Source: Acanthaster planci
Lineage: Eukaryota > Echinodermata > Asteroidea > Valvatida > Acanthasteridae
Assembly: GCF_001949145.1 (NCBI RefSeq)
Contig: NW_019091411.1
Location: 814,335 to 878,334 of the forward strand
Length of the DNA: 64,000 nucleotides
Direction of reading: 5' to 3'
Program-made: the position numbers and the translations under genes
The notes under the pieces: model-generated
Database searches by the model: none
What the model was told of the DNA's origin: nothing
What the model saw: only the letters and a program-made list of their open reading frames with translations
Part shown: piece after piece, positions 48,939 through 60,700 of the stretch
Numbering within the stretch: position 1 is the first letter of the stretch
Layout of the letters: each line of letters opens with the position of its first letter

Positions 48939-51041
48939 TCACATTTGAGCAAGAATGGTAGCAAAAAGGGTGATCAGAACTGTGGTCACCAGCCCTGACT
49001 TGAAAACCGTTGCACTTGCTGCTGACTGAGTCGTCATATCTGTGACAGTTGATGGTGGGTCTGTGATCAAAGAGGAGATACAACAAGATATCTGTTAGAT
49101 TAGGACAGATGAGGTACAGGATTGTGAGCAAAAGTGGCCAAAGTAACGATTAGGAGAACTGGAGTTGCCAGCCCGATAGCAAAACCTTTGCATTTAGTCA
49201 GTGAATCCGCAGCATTGTTGATGTCAAGACCCCATAAGGCATAAGACCCAGATGTCCAACATAGAGATTTCCTGTCAGAATTCAAGTCACGAACGATTCG
49301 AGTGGACGGCAACAAAAGCATTTCTGTGTCGCTGTTCACCCTGCCACTTCTGACGCATTTTGTGAATACATGTAGTGTCATGCCTGGTCTTGTCCTTGGT
49401 TTAATTTTTGTGATGGTCTTAACCACAACACTGACTAGTACTCGTCACATGTACCTGTGGTAGCTTCTGCCACTTCAGGAGTTGTTGGTGGGTCTGTGAT
49501 CAGAAGGAAGAAGTACACCCAAGCAAGCAGGATGTTGAGGACAGAAGAGATACACAGATATTTAAGAATGAAGATGAAGTCAGATGGTGAAGATTGAGCA
49601 AGATGGACAAAAGTCAAAATAAGAAAATGTTAGCAAAATGATTAACCTCACCTGCATAACCTGCACGGATGTACAAATAGTGTCATTTTTAGCATGAATT
49701 TTGCTCTCTCGAAAAGTGCATATGATGTGGAGAGTATAGTTCATCTATGTTAACCACAGTTCATGTCAGATTTATCTCACAGTGTTACATAGTCATAGAA
49801 CTGTAGGACATGTCTGATATATAGTCATTTCATTTCTCATAGTCTTTTGTTAAGGGTCCAATCACCATTCTTCCTGTGAGTGTGGAAAAGCTGTTAATTA
49901 AAAGAGTAATTTCACAAGTCTGACGGAGTTACATTATGAATGAATAGAAATGAAAAGGGCCAAGAAACACAGGAAAGAAAGTACGGAGAAAGACCAAACC
50001 CAGTTTAATCATTATTTTTGACATGAATCATTTACCTGCAACTGTAGCATTCCAAAATATGTTGAATCCTGCGTATGTTTGCTCTCTGTCACTAACAAAA
50101 TAGACAAAAGCTGTGTCATTGTAGACACTAAATGGACTAGGAGCCCTGAAACCATCAAAGAAGTACAGCCTGGGATTCAGCGCATTCCCCTGTGCCAATT
50201 CGCTGTGTGGGACGTAGAGTCCGCTACCGACAAAGAGCTCATCTGCATTCCTCTCTATTTGGAAGTTCTGGGCGAAGCTGAAGCGAATTTCCGTTGCCCA
50301 GGGGATGTAGAGAAGGACCAGGACCCTCTCGTTGTTGCTGTAACCGGTGGTGGTGTATCCGGGGGATTCATAGGAGCCCGTTTTGCAGCCCTCTCCGTAG
50401 CACGTTTCAATTATTTGATTGTCTGCATTGATCAGAACCAGCAGAACGATAATTTGACCATTTTGATATGGATTTTGGCGTCAACAAAACAGGTCAATTT
50501 TTGTATGACTGGTTTTTTAATTAATGTGGTAATGAGATGTTTACTGTCCATCCCCCTCCAAAGTACTTCAAAGTCTTATGTTGTCTTTAAAATTGATATT
50601 GTTTGTGAGTTAAAAGGAATGAGACATCATGTATGTGTAAAACATGTTACTTTCAAAGACGAATCGAGACTTACTTAATGTTTGCGTGCAGTCATATCCC
50701 TGGTAACCCGGCCTTGTACATTCACAAACGTAGCTTGGCTGGTTGGGTACGTTCCTCACAAAACATTTGTTATTGTTTGGACATAAGTTTGTCTCACACT
50801 CTGACAAAAAAAGAGGAAAAGAAGGGAGGTGCGATCTGATTATAAACTATACATGTATTTAAGGATTCTTTTTTGGGGGGGGGGCAAACTTGATTAAACC
50901 TTTGGCCATTGCGCAAAATATTTAATCAAAAAATAAAGGAGATACAGAATTGCGTTTTTTACCTGTTCCTGAAGATTCCAGTATACAGTAGGTGATGAAA
51001 ATGATTGCCAACGGAATCAAGATTTTGTGTCCCGTATTCAT
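48939..51041 (-). CDS. small EGF-CUB surface protein with GPI-type tail
   Basis: Five exons, 51041-50963, 50800-50675, 50422-50036, 49493-49455 and 49060-48939, every junction phase 1, giving 250 residues. Residues 1-25 are a signal peptide (KILIPLAIIFITYCIL). Residues 28-64 are one EGF domain with six cysteines spaced C-x4-C-x5-C-x12-C-x-C-x9-C, carried on its own exon. Residues ~74-195 are CUB-like (SYESPGYTTTGY, EIRFSFAQNFQIERNADELF, AFVYFVSDREQTYAGFNIFW) but lack the two usual disulphides; only C76 and C81 remain. A Pro/Thr linker on a 39-base exon follows, then a small-residue segment and a hydrophobic end without a charged tail (GLVTTVLITLFATILAQM), as in GPI signals. I infer a secreted or GPI-anchored cell-surface protein. 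The function is unknown and I do not recognise the gene. A TATA box lies about 115 bases upstream. Confidence 0.85.
49100..49225 (-). pseudogene. decayed duplicate of the GPI-tail exon
   Basis: On the - strand this stretch reads DINNAADSLTKCKGFAIGLATPVLLIVTLATFAHN before a stop. At DNA level it resembles the functional terminal exon (GTGCAACGGTTTT...GGGCTGGTGACCACAGTTCT against ATGCAAAGGTTTT...GGGCTGGCAACTCCAGTTCT). The short exon upstream (49455-49493) also resembles the start of the terminal exon, both following GATCACAG|ACCCACCA. No acceptor of the right phase precedes it. It is therefore best read as a relic of a tandem exon duplication in the last intron. Confidence 0.65.
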
Positions 51042-51152
51042 AATTTCACCAGCCTTTGGCTCGGAGAGAATCTCTCAGCTTATCTAAACAGGGCGGCCTG
51101 TTACAGTCTGGCATCAAGGTCTGGAGTACCTGGTGGTTCTGTCTGCCAGATC

Positions 51153-51160
51153 TATTTATA
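51153..51160 (-). promoter_or_regulatory. TATA box of the EGF-CUB gene
   Basis: TATAAATA on the - strand (context GGTATAAATAGATC), 112 bases upstream of the ATG. It predicts transcription starting near 51125 and a short leader. No TATA box was seen at the other genes here, so regulated or tissue-specific expression is a reasonable inference. Confidence 0.6.
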
Positions 51161-54100
51161 CCATACCCATGTGGGCCATTGTTCCTGGTCCAAGGTTTCT
51201 CGATTCTACGTCATCTGCACGGAGAACAATCAATGATGACAACATCAGACTGCTCGCACACGGATCTGTGATTCATCATGTTGATTCTATGAGGCAGAGG
51301 TTTTGAACAATAGCCGCGAACCTTGAAGGTGTTTGGGAGTAATCGGGCAGAAGGATGGCAGGCGGGGTAGAATGAGGTTATGCTTTGTTCGCCGTACATT
51401 TTCCCAAGGAAACATTTTAAGGTAATTTCCCTTGTTTTTAGAATGTGCTGTTTGTCTAAAATGTTAAATGGGAAATGTAAACTTCCTTTTAAAACGTTTT
51501 GAAGAATCATTTTGTAAGGTTTGACCAAATAAGGAGCATTTTGAAACTCAAAAGCCCTGTCTGCTTTGCAATAGGGTGGGATATGAGTCCGGGATTAGGT
51601 TAAAGCGTATGAGGTCCCCCAAAGAAAATATACCCCGGTAACCATTTAGAATGTTATGTGTGTTTTGGACCAATCCAGATGGTTTGGAAATTGTTTATTG
51701 CTTTCTCTGATTTATTATTTGCTTATTGATTTTCAATTACTTTTCCACAATTCTAAATCTAAAGATAAACACAACTTTTTTGGTTTGTCGGATGGTTTTG
51801 TTTCTATGACGTGGTGTACATCTGTTTCTGGTTTGATTTTATTTTATTTTTATTTTTTTAGTCTCAGCCTCGTTCATGAAAAAATTCCGAATTTCCGTGA
51901 ATTCTTTGTTACGTTTACCCGCAAAATGAATGGGAAAGGTTTTGTAGGTTGGAAACATTCTCCCGCATTTCATCCCTTCTATATCCATCATGTAAAACCA
52001 CAGATAATTGCGGCCGAGTCGGGGCCCAATAGCCCTTCAGACAAGCAGGACTGTAAATGGTGTTCCTTTACCATGGATCAATACCAGCTCCATTAAAAAA
52101 AATGAACAGATTTTGTATGATATTGCAAATGGTAGACTTTTTTCCCAAAAAGGAGCCTAAACATTATTTTTGAAAAGTAATGAGGGAAACGCTAATATTA
52201 TCAGTCTCTCTTCTATTCCCTTCCTTCTGAAAGCGTTCCAAAATGTGGCCTCAACCCTCAGAAAGGAAAGAAGGTTACATGACAAAATTTCAACATACAA
52301 GTATCATCGAGTACCTTTCAGAACTTCCCTATAAAGTCAGTTTTGACAAGTTATATGTAGTTATTAAATACACTGTACATCTTACTAAAATCAATACAAT
52401 GAAACATTAAGTTCGGGGACATCCAGCATATGTCACAAAAATTAAACGTTTTGGAAATACATGTAAATCCAAAACAAGTTTATGTGAAAAGACATCCAGT
52501 TTAATATTTACTGCTCGATGATGGGTTTCACATCTCTGTCGTCACTAAAGTCAATATTCATGATTTGCCGAGTCACGTGTTTGGTGCCTTGTTACTCCTC
52601 CCCTTTTTTGGAAGTTGATTGTAATTTGTGATAGACACATAAGTGCTCAGTAATGCTTTCGTGCTCTGTAGAGATTTCACATTCAGTCCGTTGTCACATT
52701 TTCGAAATAACTTGCTCAGAAGTAAAAAAAAACAAACAAAAACAAAACCAAAATACGTTTGTGCAATGTGCTGTTGCCACATCAGTTATTAGGGGGTCTA
52801 TGTTGAGTTGGCAATCAAGATTTAAATGTTACTGAACGAGTACCAAGCATTCTAGCCCAATATACTTCTACGTGTACTTCAGATCATGGCTGCAATGATC
52901 AAGTTCTGATGTTTGTAATTCTTATAACTGCATTTCTGCCAAAACAGCCTGGTTCCCTTCTAGAATTGAAAGTACTCTCTTTAAGAAAACCATTATTATG
53001 AAGCAGATTCAATTCATATAGCCTACATGTAGTGGCATTCGTAGTGACTGAAGAATCTCGAAAATGCTTCAGTCACGTTGTCTTTACGCGTCACTCCATG
53101 TATGACTCCACCCAAACAAATTGTGCGCAGTATAAATATTTTTATTTCTGAACTCTTCTGGTATCTTCCGTCATAATTCATTTTTATTTATATGTGCTGG
53201 ATACCTGCTATACTTATAGATCTACAAAAGGGTAGTTTACAACCAGGCCAAAGGCATTTGGGGGAATACGCCTATCGTCTGGTGTTTGTCGAAGAGTTTT
53301 ACTGTTAGTACAGTAATCTCTGAAGCATGGTTACTTTCTCCATCTGTCTGATTTCGCTTTTGTCCATCTTTGCCATCTCTCTCTTTCAGTGCGACTTAGT
53401 TTTGCTGTGTCTCCACCCTTTTTCAAACACGTTCATTGATACCCGGGACAGTTGGTTTTTCCAAGCCTGTTTACCTGCAGTTCGCAGCGCCATTTCAGAT
53501 TCGTCAGGGCCAGAAACGGTGATCATACCCCCCTCCTCTCCAAAAAGTAGCCACAGAAGGGGGATAACGAGAGCAAGGCGAATTTTTCTGTCTGTTTCAT
53601 TTCCCTTCCTTACAAAAGCCCCAACAAAAAGATCATAAAAGATTAGGCCTACTTGAAAAAAAAATTCCAAATTTTGGCCCTCAAAAAAAAAAGGTCCCGC
53701 CCCCCTCAAAAAAAAATGGAAAGCCAGAGATCCAATTCTCCTTTCTGGAAAGTATCGCGATCCAATAGATTTTGCTCAAAGATGGCATCACTCATTGCCA
53801 ACTAGGCACCAAATTTCTCCTCCAATGTCATTGTTTAACAGAGATTTCTGATTACTGACATCAAAATGGAGAATAAAACTTAAGGAGAATAAAATAAAGG
53901 CTTTTCTCATGCAATCTTAGCAGAAAATGTCCCCCAAAAGTGTTACTACTTGGTAAAGTGAAGGAATCTTCCCTCCGCCTGGCATTCAAGATTGGGTGAG
54001 TTCATTACAGTTGTAGGGATGTGCTTCGGCAGAGTGAAGTCTGTAAAACAACTCGAAGAAATATTTCCCCAAACAAATCATTTGAATATATCTGAAAAGT

Positions 54101-54219
54101 CCTTTGACAGGTCTCCATATTATGAGTATGAAAATGATGTGCAAATAACTGAGTTTTCAGTAAGAAATGTGACTGTTCTACTTCGTAAACCCTCCTAAAT
54201 GCAGAAGATGATTTGCCGA
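51161..54219. other. intergenic, no supported gene
   Basis: AT-rich DNA with homopolymer stretches (for example 53640-53720). A 146-codon frame at 51656-52096 is hydrophobic and Phe-rich without a domain. No splice-consistent exon set was found. Confidence 0.5.
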
Positions 54220-54368
54220 ACTCTAATTGGTCATTTTTCGCGCCTTGATTTGTGGGTGAAATGTGACGACCACGTGAGTGAAAGGCCGGCCATTTTGAAA
54301 CTCGACATGGGATAGAAGGAAAAATCGGAGCTGAGGTTTTTTCTTCTTTTTCAAAAACAGTTTTGTAG
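54220..54368 (+). promoter_or_regulatory. probable TATA-less promoter and first non-coding exon
   Basis: An inverted CCAAT box (ATTGG, ~54224), an E-box CCACGTGAG (~54270) and a YY1-like GGCCGGCCATTTTG (~54283-54297) occur in the expected order within 80 bases. A T-rich segment then ends at a good donor, TTTTGTAG|GTAAGA (54368/54369). This is the usual layout of a housekeeping promoter with a 5' UTR exon running rightward. It could serve the exons at 57736 and 63380. Confidence 0.4.
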
Positions 54369-55614
54369 GTAAGATTAGCCATTTGATGCTTGAAATGATA
54401 TTCTTTTAAATGAAACTCACTTGACTATAGGTTTTAATATTTGAACGTTTTAACGAGTGGACCGTCCAGGTTTGCGTAGGAATTGATAGGTCACCTAGGC
54501 CTACTGGTTATTCTGAGCAGGCACACGCAGGCCTATAGGCGAACAGGCTACATGTAGATATCAATTCAAATTCTACACTTGATATTGAGCTCAAGCCTCA
54601 AAGTGCATTTGTAAGGTATGGTGTCAAAATCAAAAGTAAGCCTACCTCCGTGCACGTACAAGTATGCCCTAGTTTATTTCGGGAATGGCAACTGGTGAGA
54701 ATGTTTACTTTGGAATATTATTTTTGACGCTTTCCATGTACGAATCACGGGATGCGGAACGTAAATCATCACCGTGTCAATACGTAGGACTGGGAGGCAC
54801 ATCGTATGGTTAATGATGTTGATAAATATATGGTGGGCATAGGTGTATTTAAGAATAGGACAAGTTTCTTATTGTCTGCTTTTTTTCATAAACTAGGCCT
54901 ATGGCGTGTACACAGGAGGCCAGCTGTAAGAGCTTTGAAATGGCATTTGTTGACGGAGAAAGGTCACAGTGTTACTGAAGTTTGTAACCTGGCTTCATCA
55001 TTTGAACATTGGCATGGTGAGTATATGGCGGTCCAGAACATTACAGTGATTAGCTTTGTTGAAAAACCAAGTACGAAGAGTTCTATATACAGACGCCAGT
55101 AATTATTGACCTTTAGAAAGCCAAAACATGTCCAGAAAAGCTCACTTTAAGAGAGAAAATATCGAAAACATTTAGAAATTTTCAGACCAGTCTCATAGGT
55201 TTGTGCACGGGTGTCAAGAGGCGTCCATATATGGAACTCTTTCCACACTCCCAAATCCTCTGATTTCAACATGATTTTACATACACCCCAGAAGGTTAGG
55301 GTTAATTTGGAATGTGCTTCATACTGTAACGTAGTACGGTCAGGGAATCCACCTTGGCTACTTCATACTGGTACCCGGCAAGGAAATACAGTCAGATTAG
55401 AAGTGTTTTCATTAATTCTTTCATCTAAAGACTGTTGTAGGACTTTTGAATATTTGAAACAGTAGCACAAACAATCTAAATAGTAAACTCCCTTATGCCA
55501 TAATGAGGATCAAACATTTAATAAGTTATACTCAGGGTTTTGACTCTATAAAATCGTTTTGCATGAACAGTAATGTAATAAACTAACAGTACGTAGGAAT
55601 CCTCAAAATGGATG

Positions 55615-57690
55615 CCGGACAACTTGGCCATTTGCCAACTCGACTTCGGACAACTCGATCATTGAGACAACTTGACCATTTGCCAAGTCATCCATTAGGA
55701 CAACTCGACTTTGACAGAGAGACAACTCGACCAGTGAGATCTCTTCACATGTTCTCATGAATACAGTCATGTTCTCAATTCAAGATTGCGAAATTATTCA
55801 GCCAGCTTGCGTGCAGCTCTACAAAAATCCTTGAATTCCTGTGAAATGTGGTCACCGTCCACCTTGTGTGATAGAGATAACATGGTTACCACCAAAACCG
55901 TTTCAAATTTTAAACTTTTAATTCGGACATACAAGATTAATGAAAGTGGTGACGCTTTTTTCGTTCTGGATCAGTTTCCGGAAAGTAACAATGTGACAGG
56001 CAAATCTGTTTTCAGCCAAAACATTGTAAAAAGCTTATTTTCTAATGAAAAATTCCTCAATTTAGAAAACTTGATTCCTAAATAAGAATTCCAATAAATT
56101 TTTTAAAAATTGCATCTTTTGTAAATTTCAACTCGACTTTTTCAGCTGCACAGCGTGGGCCATCAACGATACTACTTCGTGTCCCACAGCTGATGAACCC
56201 ATTATGTCACGTACATTTCTGCAACGTCCATATAGCGAGATGAGTTCGCAAAGTATATTGTGTGCATGCACTTAATGCGTGATTCATTTTTTGGCCAGCT
56301 TTAATAAAACACAACTTGGAAAGTCATATCGATTAAACAGACATTAGCTAAATGCAAGAGTTTATAAGAGTGTTGAATAAGAAAAAAGGATTTGGGATCA
56401 CTCGCAGTGAGTGACGTATAGATAGATAGATAAATGGTTTATTCTCTTAAAATGACGAGATGTGGCAATCAGAGATTGAATTGCATCAAGTCAGCACAAA
56501 AAATGTTCCATTAAGCATTACTTAAAATACATTCAGTTAAAAATACTTATAACATATAAAATTACAAATAAGGGACATCATCCCTCAAAAGCCTATTTAT
56601 AAATCCCCAACAAGGCTGTGTATGCCATATCAGTACTCTCTATGATATGCAAACCTCAGACCTCATCTAATTATCATCTTCCAATAGGATACTAAAATCT
56701 TCTTTGCTCTATCGAGAAAACTTAGCTTTTATGAAGTTAGATTAAGTTAAAAAATAAATGGTTCACTACCGACAAAAACCAACAATGACCACAGACAGAC
56801 CCCCCACCAATAGGCGTAGACGATGACAAGGACAGCAGAGCAGGGACGTCAATAACATCAGTACTAATTCAAGTCTAATTAAAAGATTTGAGAACAGATC
56901 AGAGATTGACAACTCTCAAAATTTGTCTAATAACAATAAAAAGAATACGAGGTGAAGATTGTTTAAAGGTTCCAAAATCCATGGACCTTGAACAAACCAA
57001 TCATCGCAACTTCAAAACAAAGAACAATTTAAAAAGATAGTTTAAGAACATATCAGAGATCAGTCATCAACTTATAAGTGGAATCAATTACAGTTAATTT
57101 AGTCAATGAGGTAGGGTACTGCATTACTCTGAAATCTACTTGTTCTACATTGCAACTGGGGAACTCTGGAATTTCGAAGCACTTTATCATTGCTTGGTCA
57201 AGTGGGGATAATATTATTCAACTTTGAGTTTGCTTTCACTATTCGTCATTTTATTCCCACTGCCATTCCAAAATGTCAAAGTGCAAATCAGAATTTTCCG
57301 AAAGCAAGTTTTGTTCAACAAAAAGTTTACATTTCACTTTAAACCAAAGCCTGTCTGAGAATGCAGAACTGAAGGACAACACCAAGTAGGTAGGTTTTTA
57401 TTTCAAGCTATCCGGAGCGAGGAAATCAACTGTGTAATGCATACGGCTATATACATGTACGTGCAGCGCGGGTGCAAGATCGGTTGATTGTGCAAAGATT
57501 GACTTACTTCAGCCACCATTGTTATAAATACCTCAGAAATTAGGCTTGTCAGTCTACTACATGAAATTCCATCCCATCATTAAGGCAAACGTATACTAGT
57601 TTACACCTTGGCCTCAGTAGACGACTGGGCTGAGTGGACAGTGTCCCAACGGACGACTTGTCCCAACAGACGACTTGTTTCAACGGTTTC
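55615..57690. mobile_element. family B element, copy 2, with a ~1.3-kb insertion
   Basis: It matches the copy at 16412 on both sides: left part 55615-~56115 and right part ~57391-57690, which share TACCTCAGAAATTAGGCTT and GAGTGGACAGTGTCCCAA. Between them lie about 1.27 kb absent from copy 1. The left end holds the same iterated GGACAACTCGA blocks. The right end is less complete than in copy 1. Non-coding. Confidence 0.85.
56410..57390 (-). mobile_element. probable truncated LINE 3' end inside family B copy 2
   Basis: Read on the - strand, the inserted DNA ends in AGAATAAACCATTTATC followed by a (TCTA)n tail (plus-strand GATA repeats at ~56418-56432). A 3' end of AATAAA-like sequence plus a short microsatellite is typical of LINE retrotransposition. 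No reverse transcriptase reading is visible in the 1 kb present, so only a 3' UTR fragment would remain. The exact 5' border is uncertain. Confidence 0.4.
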
Positions 57691-57735
57691 TCTCCTCAAA
57701 AATCCTCAGTTATCTGCATGTTCCTCCTTCCACAG

Positions 57736-60700
57736 ATACAAGATCACACGGTGGGCTGTACATGTAGTCGCAAGACCTCCAACTTGCATACATCTAGTCA
57801 TGGAGAGTCTGCTGTTAGGTGAGTCAGACAAAAGTTGTGGGCTCACTCCATCACAACCAAATTTGTGCAACAAACTGTAATCAAAAGCATTTTTTCTGGG
57901 AGTGTTACTCTGCCCATCAGCAGTCATGCCGGCATACATGGTGAATTCAGTGCAGTAGCCATATACATAACACCATAAATATGGTGTATCTCATCATGCA
58001 GTGTTTGTCATTGGAAATGGAAGCATATTCGCAACAAAAACGAGTCTGATATGTGTTGGTGCATTTGCCGAGCTTAACACAACATGTCGTCGTGTTGTTA
58101 TGGATCATACAGGTTGACTCAGCTCAGAATGCCTCCAGAACACACTAAAATGCCTCCAGGACCCACATATATTCCCAACAAAAATGAGTCTGATATGTGT
58201 TGGTGCATTTGCTGAGCTTAAAAGGCAATATTATGTAAAACTGGACACGAGAGTTGGAACAATGCAGCAACTGTAGCTGCCTGAATCAGCATTATTTGTT
58301 TCTCTATATATCTGAAAAGGTTCACAGATGCTGAACTTTCAACTCACACAGTTGTACGTGTAAATAACGTTGTTGGTGTGCACAGAGTTTTGATGGAGTG
58401 AGCCTTAAAATTGTTCCTCACTGTAAAACAGTACTTCAGTAATGTGCTAGGAATAGTTTTTGTAGACCCTCAGTGATTATGGTTCACACAAATAGGCCAC
58501 AATAGGGTGTGGTCCTTAGAATAGCAGATTTGAAATGACATTTTCATTCATACTTTTCAAGTGCAACACAGCATGTTATCGTGTTGTAGATCGTACAGGT
58601 TGACCCAGCTTTACTAAAATGCCTTCAGGACCCACTAAAACATAGAAGCTGGCACTGTATGCAAAATTGCCCGGCCAAAAATGAAATTCATTTGGAAGGT
58701 TGAAAGGCAATTGTACTGCAGATGATATGGTGAAACTTGCTATTTCAAATGCAAGCACATAGTGCAAATGAGCCAAATACAAGTAGAATTTTGTATTCTG
58801 TGCCACGAGAACCATTCCATTTTTTAAAAAAAGTTGATCTAAGCCTTGGCTTTGACATGCCATTGAACTATTTGCATGCCCCTGAATTTAAATCAAATGG
58901 TATGCACTTTTGTCCACATGCGTGAGAAATCTGACAAATTTGGACCTTTCTTGCTATGTTTAGCTCAATATCTGACCCTGTATAATCTCCTGTCGACAGC
59001 TAAAGACAAGTGCATGTACATGTACATGTTTTTTATGCCTGCATTTAGGATTTTTCAAAAATTCACCTTCTGTTTCTGCTCTACTTTGTCAAGTTCATCA
59101 TGAACCAAATGGTTTCTAAATAGCTGCTTTCTTAAAGTTTTTCTCTAAAGCATCTTGTATCTTTTTGTCGAGTCATTCCCTTCACCATAGCACAAACACC
59201 TTGACGAGACTGCCCCGTGAGCTCCTTTTCTATATTTGTATATTCATTGTCTACCATGAGTTGAAACTAACTTTATGGGCAGTGAACTATTACAAACCAA
59301 GAACTTCTCTGCATGTATCTTTGCCAATTCCTTTTGGCAACTTGCTTTAGAACTCATGAACAACCTTTATTCTGTCAGTTTTTCTGATGTTCAAAGATGA
59401 ATTCTTCAAAAACACTAAAGTTACTTTTCAAAGCAGTTTACCATCCTTGAAGTTTAATTAACCTCTTCTACTAGAATTTTTAGAGTTGGATTTAGGAGTA
59501 AAACATTAAGGGTTTCTATTGTGAATTCAACTGTTCCCTATATAAAAGATTGAAGTCTTGAATCTGTAAAAAAAAATCAACGTTGTTTTGAGAAACTTAA
59601 GCTACTTCAGATGTTTTCATGAAATTTGAACTGTGAACATTTGGGCCACTGAAATAGTTGTGAATTCTTGGCTTCAGGGCACGAGTAGTATGTTTCTGGA
59701 TGTGTGTACATTGCATGCTTGTTGGGTGAATGTGTCGGCGCCGACATGCAGTTGTGAGCTCATGCTCTGAAGCCTATTAGTGTTGATTGCTTTCAACACC
59801 AACATTTTCAAGTATAGGAAATGTCCAGTAGTGTGGTAGAGGTAAACTGACAAAAATGTCCAAAAAGAATCACGCTTTTAAAACTCTGCAACCAAAATGT
59901 CCCCCCCCCCACCCAAAAAAAGTATTTTCATCTTCATTTCATTCTATGAGGTAAACTTTAACACCTGTTTTAAAGTCTAAAAAGTACTTGTACTTGTATT
60001 TAACACCTTCTGTGGCTACATGTCGTCCTATCTGACCAAATGATACTTCAGTGGTTAAACAGTTTTCTAACCCTGTGCATTTGTGACAAGTAAATAGATC
60101 TGATTGTGTGCGGTAGACACAAAAGTCACTGGAATTGGCCTTCATTTGTGATATAAGAACTCAAGGTTCTTGTGTGCTACTTTCATATACATGTACCTGG
60201 ACCTGTACTTCCTTTTCTCTGCATGAAACATAGGCCATCTTTCTTCCCAAAGGAAAACTAAATGTTTATTTCTTTGTAAACTTTGCATGCCTCAATTCCC
60301 TACGGTTTGCTAGTACTGTGAGTTTGAGGTGAAAAAACATGTTTTCATTTTTCTTCCTCTGCCAGATCTATGGAGGAAAATAAGCATTGTTTCAATCACT
60401 CTGTTAGAAATCTTATGAAAACATAGTAGTCAAAAAGATATGCTATGCCCTAGCCTATATTGGCAAGGAAATAATCTCCATTTTTGTCCACTTAACTTAC
60501 ATGTACTTCCCACAGGAATGCAGAGCATTTCAAACAAATATCAACAGTTTTCCTCACTTTGGAAATATTACCTGCTGTCTACCTAACAATCTTTTCCTAG
60601 TGATAAAATTACTTTTATATGAAACTCATTTTTTTCTTGCATCTTTGAAAACGTCATTTCCCCATCCCCTTTAATGTTACATCCGTCCCACCACTTGAGT

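Noticed and set aside
50079-50678. 199-codon plus-strand frame
   Set aside because: It lies antisense to the CUB and EGF exons, whose domains and phases are clear on the minus strand.
51656-52096. 146-codon plus-strand frame
   Set aside because: Long but without domain, splice partners or promoter. Kept as intergenic.
54898-55018. Possible exon (acceptor AAACTAG, donor GCATG|GTGAGT) reading RRPAVRALKWHLLTEKGHSV
   Set aside because: Borders look fair, but the phase does not join the candidate exon at 57736 without a stop, and no family match is known.
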